From: Opitutaceae bacterium
Lineage (GTDB): Bacteria; Verrucomicrobiota; Verrucomicrobiia; Opitutales; Opitutaceae
Length of the DNA: 34,429 nt
Direction of reading: 5' to 3'
Assembly (NCBI GenBank): GCA_025355125.1
Contig: JANXLP010000614.1
Location: forward strand, 1 to 34,429
Below are positions 28,818-34,429 of this stretch, in pieces (within the stretch, counting starts at the first letter, position 1; every line of letters starts with the position of its first letter). The notes below the pieces were generated by a model that made no database searches, was not told the origin of the DNA, and saw only the letters and a program-made list of their open reading frames with translations. The position numbers and the translations under genes are program-made.

Positions 28818-29627
28818 ATGAAAATCCTCTATCCCCTCCGCGCATCGCTCATTCTGGCGGCCTTGGTGTCGCTCGCCATCGGCCAAACCACAGGTCCAGC
28901 CACGGCTTCCGCTGCTGCCCCGGCCGCACCCGTCAAAGTGGACGCCTCCGCGCCCATCGTGAAAGCCGATGCCAAGGGCGTGCCCGTCCCTGCTTTCATC
29001 AAAGCCCACGAATCCTTCCTCGCCCGCGGCAAAGCCGGCCCGGTCGGCGTGCTCTTCCTCGGCGATTCCATCACCGCCGGTTGGACCAAGGCCCCGCACA
29101 TCTGGGAGGCTTACTATGGCAAATATGAGCCCGCCAACTTCGGCATCGGCGGCGACCAGACGCAGCACGTCATCTGGCGCATCGAGAACGGCGAATTCGA
29201 AGGCCTCACGCCCAAGGTCACCGTGCTCATGCTCGGCACCAACAATTCCGCCGCCCACACCGCCGCGGAAATCACCGCCGCCAACAAAAAGATCGTGGAT
29301 CTGATCAGGGCCAAGATGCCGACCTCGAAGGTGCTCCTCCTCGCGATTTTCCCGCGCGGCGCCAGAAAGGAAAAAGACGGCACGATTCCCGACAAGACGG
29401 TCGCCGATGCGGTCAAGCGCACTGAAGTCATCAACGCCGTAAACGCCGAACTCGCGAAGCTGGATGACGGTAAAAATATCCGCTACCTCGACATCGCCAA
29501 CGTGTTTTATGGGCAGGACGGCAAGATCCCTTTCGCGATCATGCCCGACCAACTTCACCCCAACGCCGCCGGCTACCAACTCTGGGCCGACGCGATGAAG
29601 CCCTTGCTGACCGAAATGTTGAAGTAA
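28818..29627 (+). CDS. Secreted SGNH/GDSL hydrolase (platelet-activating factor acetylhydrolase-like)
   Basis: Signal peptide; VLFLGDSITAGW, NFGIGGDQTQHVIWRIENG, MLGTNNS, DQLHPNAAGYQ. Confidence 0.9.
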   Translation: MKILYPLRASLILAALVSLAIGQTTGPATASAAAPAAPVKVDASAPIVKADAKGVPVPAFIKAHESFLARGKAGPVGVLFLGDSITAGWTKAPHIWEAYYGKYEPANFGIGGDQTQHVIWRIENGEFEGLTPKVTVLMLGTNNSAAHTAAEITAANKKIVDLIRAKMPTSKVLLLAIFPRGARKEKDGTIPDKTVADAVKRTEVINAVNAELAKLDDGKNIRYLDIANVFYGQDGKIPFAIMPDQLHPNAAGYQLWADAMKPLLTEMLK

Positions 29628-29674
29628 GCGCGGGTCGCATCGCAGTTCATCGCAACGCGCATCCCCTCTCATCT

Positions 29675-29712
29675 ATATCCGCCTCGGCCCACCGCCGGGG
29701 CGGATATTTTTT
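29675..29712 (+). terminator. Rho-independent terminator downstream of the SGNH hydrolase
   Basis: ATATCCGCC ... GGCGGATAT followed by TTTTTAT. Confidence 0.7.
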
Positions 29713-29714
29713 AT

Positions 29715-30209
29715 TTACGGCGCGGGCGGAGGGGTTTCCCCCTTGATCTCGAGCAGCTCGATCGTGAACGCGAGCGTCGCATTGCGCGGAATTTTCGGTG
29801 CCTGACCCCGCGTGCCGTAGGCCAGCTCGGGCGGGATGATGACGACGCGTTTCTCGCCGACTTTCATGAGCTGCAACACCTGGTCCCAGCCCTGAATCAC
29901 CTGCTCACGCGCCACGCGAAAGAGGAAAGGTTTATCCTTATCGAGATTCTGGTCGAACACGTCGCCCGAGAGCAGACGACCGGTGTAAAGCACCGCCACA
30001 TTATCACCGGGCTTGGGCTGGGCGCCTGTGCCCGCCTGAAGGATCACATAGCGGATGCCGCTGTTGGTTTTCTTCGCCTCGGGCCAGGTCTTTTCCACAT
30101 ACTCCAAATCCTCGGCCGGGATTTTTTCGCGCTGGGCCTTGAGCACGGGTGCAGCAAGCAGGCAGCTCGCGAGCATGAAAAACGCGGGGCGGAAAAAACG
30201 GCGGGTCAT
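29715..30209 (-). CDS. FKBP-type peptidyl-prolyl cis-trans isomerase, exported
   Basis: MTRRFFRPAFFMLASCLLAAPVLKAQ signal peptide; VAVLYTGRLLSGDVFDQN, VIQGWDQVLQLMKVGEKRVVIIPPELAYG. Start at 30209 rather than the longer ORF. Confidence 0.93.
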   Translation of the reverse strand: MTRRFFRPAFFMLASCLLAAPVLKAQREKIPAEDLEYVEKTWPEAKKTNSGIRYVILQAGTGAQPKPGDNVAVLYTGRLLSGDVFDQNLDKDKPFLFRVAREQVIQGWDQVLQLMKVGEKRVVIIPPELAYGTRGQAPKIPRNATLAFTIELLEIKGETPPPAP

Positions 30210-30253
30210 GGGAAAAAGATGTAGCGCCGGACCGCCCGTTGACACGGAAATTT

Positions 30254-30865
30254 TTATCGGCGCACCGCCGGATGCTCCGCGATGAGCGCGAGCGAGCGGT
30301 GTAGTAGGGTGACGCCGGGTTCCATCCGATGCCATGTCGAGGCCCCCGACGGGTGCGGCAGCGGGATGCAATCGACGGCGTGTCCACGATAGGTGATGGG
30401 GAACATCTGGCCGATGGTCTCGATCAACGGCCGCTCGCCGAGAAACTGCGCAATCGCGAGTTTACCCACGGGCAGCACGAGTGTCGGGCGGAGAAGAGCG
30501 AATTCACGCTCCAGCCAAGCAGAACACCGTTCGATCTCATCGGGCGCTGGCACGCGGTCGCCGCCCTCGGGGCGTTTACCTGGGAAACAACGACACACTG
30601 CGGCAAAATAGATTCGGTCGCGCACCTCGTCTTCCGTCCAACCAGGTGCGAGGGCGAACCACTTGAAAAGCGTCTTGCCCGCCGTCCACGCGAACGGCCG
30701 GCCAAGTTTCGGCTCCTTGTCGCCGGGTGCTTGGCCAACGAGGAGCACGCGACTCGTGGTCGGCCGGCCGCCCACCGCCGGGCGATGCATGCGCGAGCAA
30801 CGCGTGCAGGCGCGCACGGCGGCAAGGTGGGCTTCGACGGCGGCAAGGGTCGGGGGCATACACAA
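30254..30865 (-). CDS. Uracil-DNA glycosylase family protein
   Basis: CTRCSRM, VLLVGQAPGDKEPKLGRPFAWTAGKTLF, PLPHPSGAS. Confidence 0.88.
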   Translation of the reverse strand: MCMPPTLAAVEAHLAAVRACTRCSRMHRPAVGGRPTTSRVLLVGQAPGDKEPKLGRPFAWTAGKTLFKWFALAPGWTEDEVRDRIYFAAVCRCFPGKRPEGGDRVPAPDEIERCSAWLEREFALLRPTLVLPVGKLAIAQFLGERPLIETIGQMFPITYRGHAVDCIPLPHPSGASTWHRMEPGVTLLHRSLALIAEHPAVRR

Positions 30866-30868
30866 AAA

Positions 30869-30893
30869 GGGCGGGCTCTAAAGCCCGCCCTAC
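30869..30893. repeat. Single GTAG-hairpin (REP-like), possibly also a terminator for the helicase gene
   Basis: Minus strand GTAG-GGCGGGCT-TTAG-AGCCCGCC-CTTTTTG. Confidence 0.55.
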
Positions 30894-30917
30894 TTTCAAG
30901 CGACGTAAACGAAAAAC

Positions 30918-32309
30918 TCAGCGATCGCGCCGAACGCCACCGCCACCGGTGCCGCCGCCCGAACCGCTGGCGCCGAAGCGATTCCAGCCGCCCTCATTGG
31001 AGCGTTGCTGACCGCCGCCGCCGCCTTGGCCACCCTGGCGAGCGCCGCCGCCGCCACCTTGGCCCTGACGACTGCCGCCGCCGCCGCTTTGACCACGGCC
31101 TTGGCCGTTGCCTTGGCGGGGACCGCCGCTGCCATAACCGCCGCCGCGAAAGCCGCGCTGCTGCGCCGGCTGTTCAGGGCGGGCGATGATCGGGGCGTAA
31201 ACAAAACCTTCGAGACGCAGCTCGGGAATCTTGGCGCCGATGAAGCGCTGGATGTCGCGGATGTCGCCGGCGTTTTCCGGGGAAACAAGCGTGAACGCAT
31301 CGCCCACGGCCTGCGCGCGGCCGGTGCGGCCGATGCGATGCACGTAGTCTTCCGGTTTCTCGGGCACATCGTAGTTGATGACGTGCGAGACGCCGGCGAC
31401 GTCGATACCGCGCGCAGCGATATCAGTGGCGACCATCACTTCGTATTTGCCCGATTTGAAACCTTCGAGCGCCTCAATGCGCTGGTTCTGCGAGCGGTTG
31501 GCGTGCAACACGGCGACCGCGTGATTGGCGGCCTTGAGGCGGCGGGCGATTTTGTCGGCACCGTGTTTCGTGCGGGAGAACACGATCACGCTGGAGAAGT
31601 CGGTCTTCGCGAGGAGGGCCTCGAGGAGTTCGAATTTCTGCTCGTAGGCCACGGGATAGAGCGCGTGGTTGACGGACTCGTTAACGGAGCGGGCGACGCC
31701 GATCTCGATCTTGGCCGGGTTGCGCAGGGCAAACGACGCGACGGCGGCGATTTCTGGCGGCACCGTAGCGGAGAAAAACAGGGTCTGACGCTCGCGCGGG
31801 CAGCGCGCGATGATGTCCTTCACCGTCGGCAGGAAGCCCATGTCGAGCATGCGGTCCACTTCGTCGAGGATGAGGATGTTGATATCGCGCAGGCTGATCT
31901 CGCCGGTCTTAAGGTAGTCCACAAGACGGCCGGGCGTGGCGACGATGATATCGACGCCGCGTTTGAGCTCGGAACGCTGCGCGCCGTAGCCGACGCCACC
32001 GAAAACGGCGACCGTGCGGATATCCGTGAAACGGGCGAAATTACGGAATGATGTCTCGACCTGCGCGGCGAGTTCGCGCGTGGGTTCGAGGACGAGCACG
32101 CGCGTCTTACCGTGAGCGGCGAGGCGGGTGAGGACCGGTAGCGCGAAGGCCGCAGTCTTGCCGGTGCCGGTCTGCGCAGAAGCGATGAGATCGCCGCCGC
32201 CGAGAACGACGGGGATGGCGCGGAGCTGGATGGGAGTCGGGTCAGTATAACCCGCGGCTTGGACGCCACGGAGGACCTGCTCAGAGAGATTAAGAGACTT
32301 AAAAGGCAT
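30918..32309 (-). CDS. DEAD-box RNA helicase with glycine-rich C-terminal tail
   Basis: ASAQTGTGKTAAF, LEPTRELAAQ, VATPGRL, LDEVDRM (DEVD), SATVPPE, VATDIAARGIDV, HRIGRTGRA; tail rich in GGGG/RQG. Confidence 0.95.
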   Translation of the reverse strand: MPFKSLNLSEQVLRGVQAAGYTDPTPIQLRAIPVVLGGGDLIASAQTGTGKTAAFALPVLTRLAAHGKTRVLVLEPTRELAAQVETSFRNFARFTDIRTVAVFGGVGYGAQRSELKRGVDIIVATPGRLVDYLKTGEISLRDINILILDEVDRMLDMGFLPTVKDIIARCPRERQTLFFSATVPPEIAAVASFALRNPAKIEIGVARSVNESVNHALYPVAYEQKFELLEALLAKTDFSSVIVFSRTKHGADKIARRLKAANHAVAVLHANRSQNQRIEALEGFKSGKYEVMVATDIAARGIDVAGVSHVINYDVPEKPEDYVHRIGRTGRAQAVGDAFTLVSPENAGDIRDIQRFIGAKIPELRLEGFVYAPIIARPEQPAQQRGFRGGGYGSGGPRQGNGQGRGQSGGGGSRQGQGGGGGARQGGQGGGGGQQRSNEGGWNRFGASGSGGGTGGGGVRRDR

Positions 32310-32408
32310 GTGAGTGAAAAGCTGGCGAAACTGCGCCAGAGGGCAGGAGCGCAGGCTGAGTCATTTTCACTCGCTAACGCTCGCGGCTCGTGAGCCGCTG
32401 ATAAAACG

Positions 32409-32443
32409 AAAAAAAAGACGGAGCGCCCGGAGGCACTCCGTCT
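32409..32443 (-). terminator. Rho-independent terminator downstream of the RRM protein gene
   Basis: Minus strand AGACGGAG-tgcctccgggcg-CTCCGTCT followed by a run of T. Confidence 0.8.
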
Positions 32444-32480
32444 GCAATTGATAATCGGTCCTTAGAGAACCGCGTTACTA

Positions 32481-32882
32481 TTAGTAACGGCGCTCGCCAC
32501 GGTCGCCGCCGCCGCCGCGATCGCCGCGGTAACCGCCGCCACCGCCGCCGCCGCCGAAACCACGACCGCCGCCGCCGCCGCCGCCGAAGCCACGACCGCC
32601 GCCGCCGCCGAAGCCGCGACCGCCGCCTTCTTCTTTTGGACGGGCTTCATTAACGGTCAGCTGGCGACCGCCGAGGTCGAGACCATTCATTTTCTCAGTG
32701 GCGATCTTCGCCTCTTCTGGGGTGCCCATGGTGACGAACGCGAAACCGCGTGGGCGGCCGGTCATCTTGTCCATGGCGACGTAAAGGTCGGTCACGGTGC
32801 CGAATTGGCTGAAGGCAGAACGGAGTTCGTCTTCGGTGGTCTTGAAGGAGAGATTACCAACGTATAGTTTGGAGTTGCTCAT
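32481..32882 (-). CDS. RRM-type RNA-binding protein with glycine-rich tail
   Basis: [24 protein letters not shown] (RNP2), [10 protein letters not shown] (RNP1), tail (GRGFGGGGG)n. Start at ATG 32882. Confidence 0.93.
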   Translation of the reverse strand: MSNSKLYVGNLSFKTTEDELRSAFSQFGTVTDLYVAMDKMTGRPRGFAFVTMGTPEEAKIATEKMNGLDLGGRQLTVNEARPKEEGGGRGFGGGGGRGFGGGGGGGRGFGGGGGGGGYRGDRGGGGDRGERRY

Positions 32883-33203
32883 GATGATGTTGCGTAGATC
32901 CATCGCTCGCTGCCAGTCCGTTCCCACCGTGGGTTTCGAAATCATCACTTGAGCAACTGTGCTCAGCCTACGACTCACCAGATCCTGTCACCAAAACGCT
33001 TTCACTAACGACTGAGACGCCAGAAAGGCTAGCCCCGGGCATTACGCAAGGAGATTTTCACGGGCCGCGTTTTTCCAAATCTTTCGCCGCCGCGTTCTTC
33101 ATGCGGTCTCCCGAATGGACCAGTGCATAAAAATCGCCCCGAGGAAGTAAGCCATCACTTCATCCGGTCTCCCAGCGCCCTCCCCCAGCGTTCATTTCCT
33201 TTT

Positions 33204-34388
33204 ATGATAAAGTCCGCTTTCTCCATCCCAGCCCGTTTTACCTTCGGCGCATTCGCAGCTTTCATCACAGCTCTGTCACTTTCCTCCGCCGATCCGTCTG
33301 GTCCCGCGATCGCCAACACCTCCCATATCTACCCGGCCACCACGCTGGACCTTTCCGCCGACACATCCCGCCAAGTCGTCGTCGCTCAAGGCACCGCCGA
33401 TACTTACCAAGGCCATCCGACAACCTCGCTCCTGCCCGATGGGAAAACCCTTTTTTGTGTCTGGACCCTTGGCCACGGCGGCACCTGCGGCCCGCTGAAG
33501 CGCAGTGACGACGGCGGCCGCACGTGGTCGCCGCTTCTCAACACTCCCGAAAGCTGGAAAACCGCGAAAAACTGCCCCTCGCTCTACCGCCTCATTGATC
33601 CGAAGGGCGTCACTCGCCTTTTCGTTTTCGCCGGCTCCGGTCCGGGCGACGACATCCACTCTTCCTTCTCGCTCGACGAGGGTAAAACGTGGTCCGCCAT
33701 GAAGGGCATCGGCCTCGTCGGCGTCATGCCCTTTTGCACTATCGTCCCCATCGACGGTGGAAAAAAACTCCTCGGCCTTACCAACATCCGCCGCCCCGGT
33801 GAGAAGGTCGAAAAAACTTCCAACATCCTCACGCAAAGCATCTCCGAGGATGGCGGCCTCACGTGGACCCCTTGGCGCATCCTCCTCGATCTCCCCGGCC
33901 TTAAACCCTGTGAGCCCGCCATCGTCCGTTCTCCCGACGGCCAACAGCTCCTCTGTCTCATCCGTGAAAACGTAAAACGCGTCGCGCTCTTCATGACCAG
34001 CGACGACGAGGGCCGCACGTGGTCCGCCCCCAAATCCCTCCCACCCGGACTTTTTGGCGACCGTCACATGCCGCACTACGCCGCCGATGGCCGCCTCGTG
34101 ATTACCTTCCGCGACACCGGCCCCGGCAGCCCCACCGGAAAACACTTCATCGCGTGGGTCGGCCGTTACGAAGACATCGCGAGCGGTCGCGACGGCCAGT
34201 ATCGCATCAAACTGCTTCACAGTTACCACGGGGGTGACTGCGGTTATTCCGGGCTAGAACTTTTGCCCGACGGCACCTTCGTCGCCACGACTTACATTCA
34301 ATATCGCGCCGGCACTGAGAAAAACTCCGTCGTGAGCACGCGCTTCAACCTCGCCGAGACCGACCAACTCGCCGCCGCTAAACGCTAA
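33204..34388 (+). CDS. Exported sialidase-like / BNR-repeat protein
   Basis: Signal peptide-like N-terminus; four Asp-boxes SDDGGRTW, SLDEGKTW, SEDGGLTW, SDDEGRTW. Confidence 0.87.
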   Translation: MIKSAFSIPARFTFGAFAAFITALSLSSADPSGPAIANTSHIYPATTLDLSADTSRQVVVAQGTADTYQGHPTTSLLPDGKTLFCVWTLGHGGTCGPLKRSDDGGRTWSPLLNTPESWKTAKNCPSLYRLIDPKGVTRLFVFAGSGPGDDIHSSFSLDEGKTWSAMKGIGLVGVMPFCTIVPIDGGKKLLGLTNIRRPGEKVEKTSNILTQSISEDGGLTWTPWRILLDLPGLKPCEPAIVRSPDGQQLLCLIRENVKRVALFMTSDDEGRTWSAPKSLPPGLFGDRHMPHYAADGRLVITFRDTGPGSPTGKHFIAWVGRYEDIASGRDGQYRIKLLHSYHGGDCGYSGLELLPDGTFVATTYIQYRAGTEKNSVVSTRFNLAETDQLAAAKR

Positions 34389-34429
34389 CCTCCCCTGCGA
34401 CCGCGCTCTTTTTCCACGTCCCGCGTCCC

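Noticed and set aside
28413-29672. 419-aa minus-strand ORF
   Set aside because: Antisense to rarD and the SGNH hydrolase, both well supported on the plus strand.
32501-32635. CCG-rich tandem repeat resembling a satellite
   Set aside because: It encodes the glycine-rich tail of the RRM protein, so it is explained as coding low complexity.

Overview
High-GC bacterial chromosomal window. The gene content resembles Verrucomicrobia/Opitutaceae, but this is an inference and no phylogenetic marker was tested. Left to right: (1) a minus-strand NRPS gene truncated by the left window edge (C-A-T-C-A-T-E; A-domain codes read by eye suggest Thr then D-Ala), preceded by a PhyH/EctD-like dioxygenase; (2) purB, an SGNH hydrolase-DUF1080 fusion and a PPi-type phosphofructokinase; (3) a minus-strand ebo-type cluster (EboB TatD hydrolase, EboE TIM barrel, EboC UbiA, EboD sugar-phosphate cyclase, EboF phosphodiesterase) with a short protein of unknown family where EboA would be expected, and a type 1 idi gene divergent from it; (4) TerC, a DCC-family protein, two Hsp20 genes, a MalY/PatB-type aminotransferase, a small HTH-like gene bracketed by palindromes, dus, MarC, a proline-rich membrane protein, a lipoprotein, RarD, an SGNH hydrolase, FKBP, UDG, a DEAD-box helicase, a glycine-rich RRM protein and a BNR/sialidase-like protein. 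Non-coding structure includes GTAG-flanked hairpins (two inverted pairs resembling REPINs and one singlet), a long inverted repeat inside the ebo cluster, the HTH-flanking palindromes and several intrinsic terminators. No tRNA, rRNA, CRISPR array or transposase was recognised. All family calls are by eye, without database searches.
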